NCBI GenBank assembly: GCA_902495955.1
Contig: CABUZE010000003.1
Location: forward strand, 1 to 18,696
DNA: 18,696 bases
Direction of reading: 5' to 3'
Origin: an uncultured Collinsella sp.
GTDB taxonomy: Bacteria > Actinomycetota > Coriobacteriia > Coriobacteriales > Coriobacteriaceae
In this document: in pieces, positions 7,276 through 14,194 of the stretch
Layout: each line of letters starts with the position of its first letter
How positions within the stretch are numbered: position 1 is the stretch's first letter
Notes under the pieces: model-generated
Databases searched by the model: none
Told to the model about the DNA's origin: nothing
What the model saw: the letters and a program-made list of their open reading frames with translations, nothing else
Translations under genes and position numbers: made by a program

Positions 7276-7778
7276 TAGTTCTCCTCCTTGGCGGCGGCGG
7301 CGTCCTCAGCAGCCCACTTGGCCTCGAGAGCGGCCTCCTCAGCCATCTCCTTCTCGATGCGCTGCTCAGCGTTCTTAGCAGCAACAATCTTGGTCTTGAT
7401 GGGAAGCTTGTGCTGTGCAAGACGCAGAGCCTCGCGAGCGACCTCCTCGGGCACGCCCTTGACCTCGAACATGATGCGGCCGGGCTTGACGACGGCCACC
7501 CACTCCTCGGGGTTACCCTTACCAGAACCCATGCGAGTCTCGGCAGGCTTCTTGGTGATGGGCTTATCGGGGAAGATCGTGATGTAGACACGACCGCCAC
7601 GCTTCATGTAGCGGGTCATGGCAATACGAGCGGCCTCGATCTGACGGTTGGTGATCCAATGGGCCTCGAGAGCCTGGATACCAAACTCGCCGAAATGCAG
7701 CTCGGTATTACCCTTGGCCTGGCCCTTCATGGAGCCACGCTGCACCTTGCGGTGAAGAATACGCTTAGGGGCAAGCAC
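7275..7778 (-). CDS. rplP: 50S ribosomal protein L16
   Basis: A 167-residue protein against about 137-144 in most bacteria. Seen: [53 protein letters not shown], and [19 protein letters not shown], all canonical. The extra length is a C-terminal tail from about residue 137, rich in Ala, Glu and Lys and likely helical. Known: L16 lies near the A site and helps position tRNA. The start is a GTG whose first base is the last base of the rpsC stop codon, with GAGGAGGGG upstream. The tail's function, if any, is not known to me. Confidence 0.97.
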   Translation of the reverse strand: MLAPKRILHRKVQRGSMKGQAKGNTELHFGEFGIQALEAHWITNRQIEAARIAMTRYMKRGGRVYITIFPDKPITKKPAETRMGSGKGNPEEWVAVVKPGRIMFEVKGVPEEVAREALRLAQHKLPIKTKIVAAKNAEQRIEKEMAEEAALEAKWAAEDAAAAKEEN

Positions 7779-8488
7779 TACTGACCCCTCCTCTCGGAGT
7801 TACGACGACGAGGACGGGAAGAGCCCTCGAGTGCAGGGTTGGGAACAGGCTGGCCCGGGAGCTTCTCGCCCAGGTAGATCCAGACCTTCACGCCGCAAGC
7901 GCCCATGGTGGTGCTGGCGACAGCCGTGCCGTAGTCGATCTTGGCACGGAGGGTGTGCAGAGGCACGCGACCCTCACGGTACCACTCACGACGGCCCATC
8001 TCGGCACCGCCGAGACGACCGGAGCACTGGATACGGATGCCCTTAGCGCCGGCCTTGCGGGCGGACTGGACAGCCTTGCGCATAGCGCGACGGAAGGCAA
8101 CGCGGCCCTCGAGCTGCTCGGCAATAGACTGAGCAACGAGGTTAGCGTCGAGCTCGGGGCGCTTGATCTCGACAACGTCGACGGAGAGCTGGCCCTTGGA
8201 GACGCCAGCGACCTTCTCGAGCTCGGTGCGGAGGGTATCGATCTCGGCACCCTTCTTACCGATGACAACGCCGGGGCGAGCGGTGAGGATGATAACCTTC
8301 ACCTTGTCGCCAGCGCGCTCGATCTCGACGCGGGAGACAGCTGCGCGGGAAAGACGCTTCTCGAGGTACTTGCGGATCTCGAGATCGTTACCGAGGGTCT
8401 TAGCGTAATCCTTCTCTGCGAACCAGCGGGAGCGCCAGTTCTCGGTGATGCCAAGACGGAAGCCGGTGGGGTAGACTTTCTGACCCAT
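7778..8488 (-). CDS. rpsC: 30S ribosomal protein S3
   Basis: A 236-residue protein. Seen: [18 protein letters not shown], the KH RNA-binding motif [11 protein letters not shown] (GKKG at 77-80), and the C-terminal domain with [20 protein letters not shown] and [11 protein letters not shown] short basic tail ends the protein ([12 protein letters not shown]). Known: S3 forms part of the mRNA entry tunnel and helicase of the 30S subunit. It overlaps rplP by one base and lies 6 bases after rplV. Confidence 0.98.
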   Translation of the reverse strand: MGQKVYPTGFRLGITENWRSRWFAEKDYAKTLGNDLEIRKYLEKRLSRAAVSRVEIERAGDKVKVIILTARPGVVIGKKGAEIDTLRTELEKVAGVSKGQLSVDVVEIKRPELDANLVAQSIAEQLEGRVAFRRAMRKAVQSARKAGAKGIRIQCSGRLGGAEMGRREWYREGRVPLHTLRAKIDYGTAVASTTMGACGVKVWIYLGEKLPGQPVPNPALEGSSRPRRRNSERRGQ

Positions 8489-8494
8489 ACAGCT

Positions 8495-8866
8495 TTACGC
8501 CTCCTTTCGAGGAGCAACGACGACGGTGATGTGGGAAGTACGCTTCAGAATGCGAGAAGCGGAACCCTTGGCGCGGGGACGGATGCGCTTAAGCGTCGGA
8601 CCCTCGTCAACATAGGCAGCGGCGACAACCAGGTTGTCGGCACGCAGACCGTTGTTGTTCTCGGCGTTCGCAACGGCGGAACGGAGAACCTTCTCGACAT
8701 CCACGGCGACGGCGCGGTCGCAGAAGTGGAGGATGTCGAAGGCCTGAGCGACAGGCTTGCGGCGGATCAGATCGACCACCAGGCGGGCCTTGCTGGGGGA
8801 AACACGCACGTACTTAGCGACGGCGCGAACCTCGGTGGCCTCAGTTTCAATAGACTTAGTTGCCAT
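8495..8866 (-). CDS. rplV: 50S ribosomal protein L22
   Basis: A 123-residue protein. Seen: [20 protein letters not shown] and the exit-tunnel loop region [19 protein letters not shown] followed by [10 protein letters not shown], highly conserved in L22. The first 12 or so residues are a short acidic extension. Known: the loop of L22 lines the nascent-peptide tunnel and is a site of macrolide-resistance changes; I see no obvious deletion in it. Confidence 0.98.
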   Translation of the reverse strand: MATKSIETEATEVRAVAKYVRVSPSKARLVVDLIRRKPVAQAFDILHFCDRAVAVDVEKVLRSAVANAENNNGLRADNLVVAAAYVDEGPTLKRIRPRAKGSASRILKRTSHITVVVAPRKEA

Positions 8867-8880
8867 TTACGGTTAACCCC

Positions 8881-9141
8881 CTATTTGGCCTTGTGGCCAC
8901 GGAACGTACGAGTCGGCGCGAACTCGCCGAGCGTGTGACCAACCATGGACTCGGTAACATACACGGGCACATGCTTGCGGCCGTCGTGGACGGCGATGGT
9001 GTGACCAACCATCTCGGGGAAGATGGTGGACGCGCGGGACCAGGTCTTCACGACGTCCTTCTTGCCAGCCTCGTTCATCGCGGTGATACGCGAGAGAAGG
9101 CGAGTCTCCACGAACGGGCCCTTTTTGAGACTTCTGCTCAT
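8881..9141 (-). CDS. rpsS: 30S ribosomal protein S19
   Basis: An 86-residue protein of usual length. Seen: [36 protein letters not shown], then [20 protein letters not shown] and the final [10 protein letters not shown], all family hallmarks. Known: S19 sits in the 30S head and forms a complex with S13. The start is preceded by AGGAGAAAG. Gaps to rplB (32 bases) and rplV (14 bases) are ordinary for an operon. Confidence 0.98.
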   Translation of the reverse strand: MSRSLKKGPFVETRLLSRITAMNEAGKKDVVKTWSRASTIFPEMVGHTIAVHDGRKHVPVYVTESMVGHTLGEFAPTRTFRGHKAK

Positions 9142-9173
9142 AAGTGCTTTCTCCTAAAACTCGGTATCCGAAA

Positions 9174-10004
9174 TTACTTCTTACGGCGACGAATGATGTG
9201 CTGGTTCGAGACCTTCTTCTTCTTGCGCGTACGAAGGCCCTTCGTCGGCTTACCCCAGGGGGTAACAGAGGGACGACCAGAGGTGTGGTTCTTGCCCTCG
9301 CCACCGCCGTGCGGGTGGTCGACAGGGTTCATGACGGTACCGCGGACGGTCGGGCGCACGTTCATGTGACGCTTACGGCCGGCCTTGCCGATGACGATGT
9401 TGGAGTGATCGGCGTTGCCGACCTCACCGACGGTGGCGCGGCAGGTAACGAGGATGCGGCGCATCTCGGAGGAAGGCATACGGACGATAGCGTACTTGCC
9501 CTCCTTACCCATCAGCTGGCAGGAGTTACCGGCGGAACGGGCGATAGCGGCGCCCTTGCCCGGCTGGAACTCGACGGCGTGGATGAGTGTACCGACGGGG
9601 ATGTCGGCGAGGGGCAGAGCGTTGCCCGGCTTGATGTCGGCGTCAGAACCGGACATGATGGTCTGACCGACCTCGAGGCCCTTGGGGGCCAGGATGTAGC
9701 GCTTCTCACCGTCAGCGTAGTGCAGCAGAGCGATGCGAGCGGAACGGTTCGGATCGTACTCGATCGTGGCAACCTTGGCGGGCACGCCGTCCTTGTTGCG
9801 CTTGAAGTCGATCACGCGGTAACGACGCTTCACGCCGCCGCCCTGGTGGCGGGTGGTGATGCGGCCGTTGTTGTTACGCCCGGCCTTCTTGGGCAGGGGC
9901 TCGAGAAGAGACTTCTCGGGCTTGGTGCAGGTGATCTCGGAGAAATCGGAGATCGTCTGCCAACGCCTACCAGCGGAGGTCGGCTTAAGGTGCTTTACAG
10001 CCAT
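9174..10004 (-). CDS. rplB: 50S ribosomal protein L2
   Basis: A 276-residue protein, the normal length. Seen: [37 protein letters not shown], and near the end [20 protein letters not shown], which includes the conserved histidine near the peptidyl transferase centre. The frame is open for 25 further codons upstream (to an ATG at 10079), but L2 homologues begin at MAVKH or similar, and AAAGGG stands just before the ATG at 10004, so I chose that start. A long structured gap of 179 bases separates it from rplW, which is unusual inside this operon. Confidence 0.98.
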   Translation of the reverse strand: MAVKHLKPTSAGRRWQTISDFSEITCTKPEKSLLEPLPKKAGRNNNGRITTRHQGGGVKRRYRVIDFKRNKDGVPAKVATIEYDPNRSARIALLHYADGEKRYILAPKGLEVGQTIMSGSDADIKPGNALPLADIPVGTLIHAVEFQPGKGAAIARSAGNSCQLMGKEGKYAIVRMPSSEMRRILVTCRATVGEVGNADHSNIVIGKAGRKRHMNVRPTVRGTVMNPVDHPHGGGEGKNHTSGRPSVTPWGKPTKGLRTRKKKKVSNQHIIRRRKK

Positions 10005-10084
10005 TACAATCCCTTTCAATAGGAATCCGTTAGCCATCGCAGACAGGGATTCGAGGTTCTGCCTCGGGTGCGATGACACCGGAC

Positions 10085-10110
10085 GTATACACGGTTCCGG
10101 GCGTGTCCAT
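10085..10110 (-). promoter_or_regulatory. 26-bp element shared with the rplC leader (rplB copy)
   Basis: Read on the minus strand it begins ATGGACACGCCCG and ends CCGTGTATAC. It matches 11950-11975 at 23 of 26 positions. It contains TGGACA and TATAC separated by 14 bases, which resembles promoter boxes but with too short a spacer for an ordinary sigma-70 promoter. GGGCGT/ACGCCC (10116-10121 with 10099-10104) could also form a hairpin over part of it. Confidence 0.5.
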
Positions 10111-10128
10111 TTTATACGCCCAAAACCT

Positions 10129-10166
10129 TGAGCTCTCGCCTCCCCTATTTGGGAGGCATGAGCTCA
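10129..10166 (-). promoter_or_regulatory. Strong hairpin between rplW and rplB (possible attenuator)
   Basis: TGAGCTC/GAGCTCA (7 bp) and GCCTCCC/GGGAGGC (7 bp) form one nearly continuous stem with a 2x2 internal loop and a 6-base loop, 17 bases after the rplW stop codon. On the minus strand it is followed after three bases by TTTT. This is compatible with a partial terminator, an RNase barrier or a protein-binding structure. Confidence 0.6.
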
Positions 10167-10183
10167 CTCAACAGCAGCGAGTC

Positions 10184-10471
10184 TTAGGCCTGGTTGCCAA
10201 AGACCTCGATGGTGTCGCCCTCGGCCAGCGTGACGATGGCCTTCTTCCAAGAACGGGTCTTGCCGGCGACATAGCGCACGCGCTTGGTCTTGGGCTTGAC
10301 CGTCAGGGTGTTCACGCGAACGACCTTGACGTCGAAGATCTCCTCGACAGCGTCCTTGATCTGATACTTGTTAGCATCCTTGGCGACCTCGAACGTGTAC
10401 TTGTTCAGCTCCATGCCGGAGAAGGAACGCTCGGACACGATCGGACGGATGATGATCTCGTGGGCGGTCAT
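10184..10471 (-). CDS. rplW: 50S ribosomal protein L23
   Basis: A 95-residue protein of normal size. Seen: EIIIRPIVSERSFSGMELNKY with the conserved PIVSE(R/K)S, FEVAKDANKYQIKDAVEEIF, and VRVNTLTVKPKTKRVR. Known: L23 sits at the tunnel exit and is the main contact of trigger factor and SRP. Its ATG directly abuts the rplD stop codon (TAAATG), implying coupled translation. Confidence 0.97.
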   Translation of the reverse strand: MTAHEIIIRPIVSERSFSGMELNKYTFEVAKDANKYQIKDAVEEIFDVKVVRVNTLTVKPKTKRVRYVAGKTRSWKKAIVTLAEGDTIEVFGNQA

Positions 10472-11098
10472 TTATGCAAGCACCTCCCCGAAGTGAGCGG
10501 CGATGTCGGCGGGCATCAGCACGGCGTTGTTGTTGACGAGATCGTAGGTGTTGGCCTCGTCGGCAGTGATGATGAACGTCTTGGGAATGTTGCGGAACGA
10601 CAGGTAGGCGTTGACGTCCTCATCGCGAACGAAGATGCTCAGACGCTTGCCCTCAAGGCCGAGCGCCTTGAGCATGGCGACGGCAGCCTTGGTGGAAGGC
10701 TGCTCGAAGCCGTAGTCGTCGACGAGCACGAGCTCGCCATCGGCCAGCTTGGCGGACAGCGCGGAGCGCATAGCCAGCTTGACCTCCTTGTTGTTCATAC
10801 GCTTAGCGTAAGAACGGGGCTTGGGGGCGAAGACGACGCCACCGTGACGCCACTGGGCAGCACGGATGGAACCCTGGCGGGCACGGCCGGTGCCCTTCTG
10901 ACGCCAAGGCTTCTTGCCGCCACCGGAAACCTCAGAGCGGCCCTTAGCGGACTGGGTGCCCTGACGCCAAGAGGCCATCTGGCACTTGACGATGTGGTGC
11001 ATAACGTGGATGTTCGGCTCGATGCCGTACACCTCAGCGGCGAGCTCGGCCTCGGCGACCTTCTTGCCCTCGCTGTTCTTTACTTCAAACTTTGCCAT
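10472..11098 (-). CDS. rplD: 50S ribosomal protein L4
   Basis: A 208-residue protein. Seen: the tunnel-loop signature KGRSEVSGGGKKPWRQKGTG followed by RARQGSIRAAQWRHGGVVFAP, and the C-terminal fold with LVLVDDYGFEQPSTKAA. Known: L4 lines the exit tunnel; in Escherichia coli it also represses the S10 operon by binding the leader RNA and causing attenuation. Whether it does so here is unknown, but the structured rplC leader is the natural target to test. AAGGAGA precedes the ATG. Confidence 0.97.
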   Translation of the reverse strand: MAKFEVKNSEGKKVAEAELAAEVYGIEPNIHVMHHIVKCQMASWRQGTQSAKGRSEVSGGGKKPWRQKGTGRARQGSIRAAQWRHGGVVFAPKPRSYAKRMNNKEVKLAMRSALSAKLADGELVLVDDYGFEQPSTKAAVAMLKALGLEGKRLSIFVRDEDVNAYLSFRNIPKTFIITADEANTYDLVNNNAVLMPADIAAHFGEVLA

Positions 11099-11144
11099 TT
11101 AAGTGTTCTCCTTGGTATGACGCTGGGCTAAATGGGCTGGGCCC

Positions 11145-11765
11145 TTAGGCCATACGGATGGCGACGAGACCATTCTTGGCACCCGGGACAGCGCCCTTGA
11201 CCAAGATGAGGTTCTGCTCGACATCGATGCGGACAACGGAAAGGTTCTTGACGGTAACGCGCTCGTTACCCATGTGACCGGCCATCTTGACGCCCTTGAG
11301 GACGCGCGCAGGATAGGCGCACTGACCGATAGAACCGGGGTGACGCTGGAAGTGAGAACCATGCGTCATAGGACCGCGGCGCTGACCCCAGCGCTTGATG
11401 CGACCCTGGAAGCCCTTACCCTTGGAGGTACCGATGACGTCGACCTTCTTGACATCAGCGAAATCAGCGACGGTGACGACCTCGCCGACCTTGTGCTCCT
11501 CGCCGTTCTCGACGCGGACCTCACGAAGGAAGCGGACAGGCTCGACGCCGGCCTTGGCGAAGTGACCAGCCATGGGCTTGTTCACGTTCTTGGCCTTGAT
11601 GTCGCCGAAACCGATCTGGACGGCGTCATAGCCGTCGGTTGCCTGAGTTTTAACCTGCGAGACAGCGCAGGGGCCAGCCTGGATGACCGTGACGGGAACG
11701 ACGTTGTCGTCCTCGTCCCAAACCTGGGTCATGCCAATCTTGCGGCCGAGAATCATGCTGATCAA
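11145..11765 (-). CDS. rplC: 50S ribosomal protein L3
   Basis: A 206-residue protein. Seen: [20 protein letters not shown] at the start, and the loop that reaches the peptidyl transferase centre, [20 protein letters not shown] then [13 protein letters not shown]. Two starts are possible: TTG at 11765, or ATG three codons later at 11756. Neither has a strong Shine-Dalgarno; a GGGA lies 7 bases before the TTG. I keep the TTG with limited confidence. It is the first gene of this operon: rpsJ, normally directly upstream, is absent, and 458 bases without a gene separate it from the phosphatase gene. Confidence 0.95.
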   Translation of the reverse strand: MISMILGRKIGMTQVWDEDDNVVPVTVIQAGPCAVSQVKTQATDGYDAVQIGFGDIKAKNVNKPMAGHFAKAGVEPVRFLREVRVENGEEHKVGEVVTVADFADVKKVDVIGTSKGKGFQGRIKRWGQRRGPMTHGSHFQRHPGSIGQCAYPARVLKGVKMAGHMGNERVTVKNLSVVRIDVEQNLILVKGAVPGAKNGLVAIRMA

Positions 11766-11772
11766 GATATGA

Positions 11773-11823
11773 TCCCAACTCTCGCGTGGTCTTGGGACAA
11801 TGCGTACACCACCGAGCGTACGC
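11773..11823 (-). promoter_or_regulatory. Two hairpins in the rplC leader, one masking the translation start region
   Basis: On the minus strand GCGTAC/GTACGC (11823-11818 with 11807-11802) forms a 6-bp stem with a 10-base loop. Just downstream TCCCAA (11797-11792) pairs with TTGGGA (11778-11773). The second stem would occupy the only GGGA-type ribosome-binding candidate before the TTG start, so it could gate translation of L3. Pairings are seen in sequence; function is inferred. Confidence 0.45.
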
Positions 11824-11949
11824 CCCTAGAGGACCACTACTTACACGACGTGCTCCCCAGCCTTGTATTTCGCCCGGACTACCTGACAACCCTATTAAGC
11901 AGGCATTTTGTCCAGCCAGAATACTCCCCTGGTTTCACACAGCTGTTTA

Positions 11950-11975
11950 GTATACACGGCTGCGGGCGTATCCAT
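11950..11975 (-). promoter_or_regulatory. 26-bp element and probable promoter of the ribosomal operon
   Basis: On the minus strand it begins ATGGATACGCCCG and ends CCGTGTATAC, followed by TAAAC, giving an extended -10-like TGTATACT. If this is the promoter, the transcript has a leader of roughly 180 bases before rplC. No good -35 at 17 bases is visible. It matches the element at 10085-10110 at 23 of 26 positions. Confidence 0.5.
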
Positions 11976-12017
11976 CGAGATTCATATTTCACTCACATTG
12001 TTTACGCAGGTAAAGTG

Positions 12018-12194
12018 CGTGGCACGTTCCCAGTGTGCGGCGGAGGGGGCGGCCCTGAGGCATATTAAGGTTGCTGCTCTACAGTCCTGCTCACGACGGA
12101 GAGCACATTAAGTGCTCTCCTGTTCGTGCGGAACTCGCGACAACCTTAATATGCCACAGGCCCGCCCCCTCCGCCGCACACTGGGAACGCCACG
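12018..12194. repeat. Long near-perfect inverted repeat (about 55-bp arms) with an inner hairpin
   Basis: The left arm 12018-12073 and the right arm 12141-12194 are reverse complements except for a 2-base gap and two mismatches. The arms contain CCCAGTGTGCGGCGGAGG and GGCATATTAAGGTTG (left arm: GAGGCATATTAAGG). The centre holds a second palindrome, GGAGAGCAC/GTGCTCTCC (12098-12106 with 12112-12120), flanked by CACGA/TCGTG. No T run follows on either strand, and no target-site duplication or ORF is evident. It lies between the phosphatase gene and the ribosomal promoter region; about 40 bases on each side hold nothing recognised. Confidence 0.85.
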
Positions 12195-12223
12195 TAGATG
12201 TCTGCTAAACCTTGCTCGCTCAG

Positions 12224-12850
12224 CTAATTACTTTGTTGGGGGTCCACTATTTGCTGGAGGGTGAACTTGCATTGCATTGGCTCGCCTTCTGCTTGTGGCT
12301 TTGCCTCATCGAAATCGAAGATCATGATGGCGCAGTTGGGGAGTTTTGCTGGGAGCTTGAAGCCCTCTGGGGTTGCAGCCTTGATGAATTGGCGGCTGGC
12401 GCTGCCGTGGCTTACTGCTAGGAGGGTTTCGATGCCCTCGGCGCTCATGAGATTGGTGAGGGTGTCTACCATGCGCTCTTGCAGCGCGCGGCTTCCTTCT
12501 CCTCCGAAGGGGACCAGGTCCTCGCCCGGATCCCAGACGTCAGTGGGTAGCGCGTCGTGGGGGCCCTCTTCGAAGGTGCCGTAGCAGCGCTCGATGATGC
12601 CTTCGCAGGGCTCGACTGCTGCGTCCGGGCCGAGGAGCTCGCATGCGACGAGCTGAGCTGTGTCCATGGCTCGGCCTAAGGGTGATGAGGCCACTTTGTC
12701 GGGAACGACGTTGTGGGCTTTGAGCCATGCGGCTGCCATCCCGGCTTGCTGACGGCCCAAATCGGTGAGCGGCGAATCGCAGCGGCCCTGGACCAGCTTC
12801 TTGACGTTGAACTCCGTCTGGCCGTGGCGGAGCAGATACAGCCTCTTCAT
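12224..12850 (-). CDS. Histidine phosphatase family protein (phosphoglycerate mutase-like)
   Basis: A 208-residue protein of the branch-1 histidine phosphatase superfamily. Seen: LLRHGQTEFN with the catalytic RHG at residues 8-10, SSPLGRAMDTA (55-65) giving Arg60, the acidic residue Glu87 in IIERCYGTFEEG, and His148 in LAVSHGS. Known: these enzymes pass phosphate through the first histidine; many GpmB-labelled members are broad phosphatases rather than glycolytic mutases, and the substrate cannot be read from sequence. AAGGGGAG precedes the ATG. It follows the cation transporter gene by 39 bases and is probably in its operon. Confidence 0.88.
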   Translation of the reverse strand: MKRLYLLRHGQTEFNVKKLVQGRCDSPLTDLGRQQAGMAAAWLKAHNVVPDKVASSPLGRAMDTAQLVACELLGPDAAVEPCEGIIERCYGTFEEGPHDALPTDVWDPGEDLVPFGGEGSRALQERMVDTLTNLMSAEGIETLLAVSHGSASRQFIKAATPEGFKLPAKLPNCAIMIFDFDEAKPQAEGEPMQCKFTLQQIVDPQQSN

Positions 12851-12889
12851 ATTCTCCCCTTCTGTATAACTTGCTTTACCGGCGCAGCC

Positions 12890-14044
12890 CTACTCGTGGG
12901 TATGGCCTACGTAGTCTTCATCGATCGTGATCTTGGCAATCGACTTGGGGTATTCCGACTCGACCCGTTGTGCCAGCGCGTGCTTTACGTCTTCGGCACT
13001 CATCTGCAGATCCGAGGGGCGCACGCAGTCAAAGATCACGTTGGTGTGCGTGGGACCCGGCACGCAGCGAAGGTCGTGAATCGAAAGGCGGCTATCGATC
13101 TCCTGAGCCATTGCGTTGATACGCAGGCGCATGCTCGCCACCTTTGGATCGTCGGTCACGATGGGATCGTAGTGAAGCGTGACAATCATGCCGTCTTCGT
13201 TCCTAAACGCCTGCTCGATATTGTCGAGCGTGTCGTGACTTTCCAGCGGGCTCACCTCGGCTGCCATCTCGGCGTGAGCGCTTGCGAACTTCCTGCCTGG
13301 GCCGTAGTCGTGAACCATTAGGTCATGGACGCCCAAGACGCCGGGATAGCTCATGATCTTGCTGCGGATATGCTCGACGAGCTTAGGATCGGGCGTCTGG
13401 CCCAAAAGCGGGCTCACCGTATCTTGGATAAGCTCAAAGCCGCTCCAGCCAATATAGGCACCAACGGCAAGGCCGACCCAAGCGTCAAGGTTGATGCCCG
13501 TCACCTGCGAAACAATTGCGCACGCCAGTACGGCGCCCGTGGCAAGAACATCGTTCTTGGAATCCTGCGCGGTCGCACGCAGCGTCTCGGACTCAATGCG
13601 ATCGCCGAGCTTTTGGTTGAGGGCCGCCATCCACAGCTTAACGACCATCGAAAGCACTAGAACTGCCACCAGGGCAAGCGAGAACTCGACAGGTTCGGGG
13701 TGGATGACGCGCTCGACCGAGGACTTCACCAGCTCAACGCCAATCAGCAGCACGAGTGCCGCCACGACCAGACCCGAGAGATACTCGTAGCGACCGTGGC
13801 CGTAAGGATGCTCGGGGTCGGCCGGCTTGCTCGCCAGCTTAAAGCCCAGCACGCTCACGATGTTTGAGCTTGCGTCGGACAGGTTGTTCATAGCGTCCGC
13901 CACAATCGAAACCGATCCCGACAGCACGCCAATTGCACCCTTTGCAGCGCATAGAGCCACATTGGCGACAATACACACCACGCCCGTCAACGTACCCACG
14001 CGCGCACGGTCACCCTGTGCGCGCTTAACAATCCACTCGACCAT
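12890..14044 (-). CDS. Cation diffusion facilitator (CDF) family metal exporter
   Basis: A 384-residue membrane protein: about six transmembrane segments in the first ~215 residues, then a long cytoplasmic domain of the ZT_dimer type. Seen: DAMNNLSDASSN (50-61), the family motif HPYGHGRYEYLSG (79-91), and TAQDSKNDVLATG (158-170). The transport-site residues therefore read Asn53/Asp57 and Asp161/Asp165. Known: zinc CDFs commonly have His in the second pair, while NDDD- or DDDD-type sites occur in manganese exporters such as MntE. Inferred: manganese (or iron) export by proton antiport at the cytoplasmic membrane. The C-terminus ends DYVGHTHE. The start ATG follows a G-rich stretch rather than a consensus binding site. 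Confidence 0.9.
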   Translation of the reverse strand: MVEWIVKRAQGDRARVGTLTGVVCIVANVALCAAKGAIGVLSGSVSIVADAMNNLSDASSNIVSVLGFKLASKPADPEHPYGHGRYEYLSGLVVAALVLLIGVELVKSSVERVIHPEPVEFSLALVAVLVLSMVVKLWMAALNQKLGDRIESETLRATAQDSKNDVLATGAVLACAIVSQVTGINLDAWVGLAVGAYIGWSGFELIQDTVSPLLGQTPDPKLVEHIRSKIMSYPGVLGVHDLMVHDYGPGRKFASAHAEMAAEVSPLESHDTLDNIEQAFRNEDGMIVTLHYDPIVTDDPKVASMRLRINAMAQEIDSRLSIHDLRCVPGPTHTNVIFDCVRPSDLQMSAEDVKHALAQRVESEYPKSIAKITIDEDYVGHTHE

Positions 14045-14123
14045 CTACATCCGCCCCCACGGTACTACCTATATATCTATTGCTCAAACGGATTGTAGTG
14101 TAGCCACTTTGTCTCCCAGATAC

Positions 14124-14156
14124 AAAGAGGCCGCAACCCACACGGGTCACGGCCTT
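14124..14156 (-). terminator. Probable intrinsic terminator after the EIIC gene
   Basis: On the minus strand AAGGCCGTGACCC, a GTGT loop and GGGTTGCGGCCTC form an 11-bp stem with two G-U pairs, followed by TTTGTATC. It lies about 40 bases after the EIIC stop codon and before the cation transporter gene. The T run is short, so termination may be partial. Confidence 0.6.
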
Positions 14157-14158
14157 GG

Positions 14159-14187
14159 AATGTGACATGCGGGACTGTCCCCTTGTC
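14159..14187. repeat. GTCCC repeat copy downstream of the EIIC gene
   Basis: AATGTGACATGCGGGACTGT followed by CCCCTTGTC (29 bases). It matches 15424-15451 apart from one indel and one substitution. Here the right-hand stem is lost (GATCG in place of ACATC), so only the left arm and loop core are preserved. Confidence 0.75.
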
Positions 14188-14194
14188 GATCGAT

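Noticed and set aside
7955..8938. Long + strand open frame opposite rpsC and rplV
   Set aside because: Antisense to highly conserved ribosomal genes, with no recognisable protein features.
10005..10079. N-terminal extension of L2 by 25 residues
   Set aside because: L2 proteins start at the MAVKH-like position, which has its own AAAGGG ribosome binding site; the upstream stretch is leader sequence with structure.
12018..12194. Long inverted repeat as the terminator of the phosphatase gene
   Set aside because: No run of T follows the stem on the minus strand; termination there is possible by other means but not shown.
11766..12223. Possible hidden rpsJ (S10) or other small gene before rplC
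   Set aside because: No frame of about 100 codons with S10 motifs exists; the region is taken up by the leader, promoter-like element and inverted repeat.
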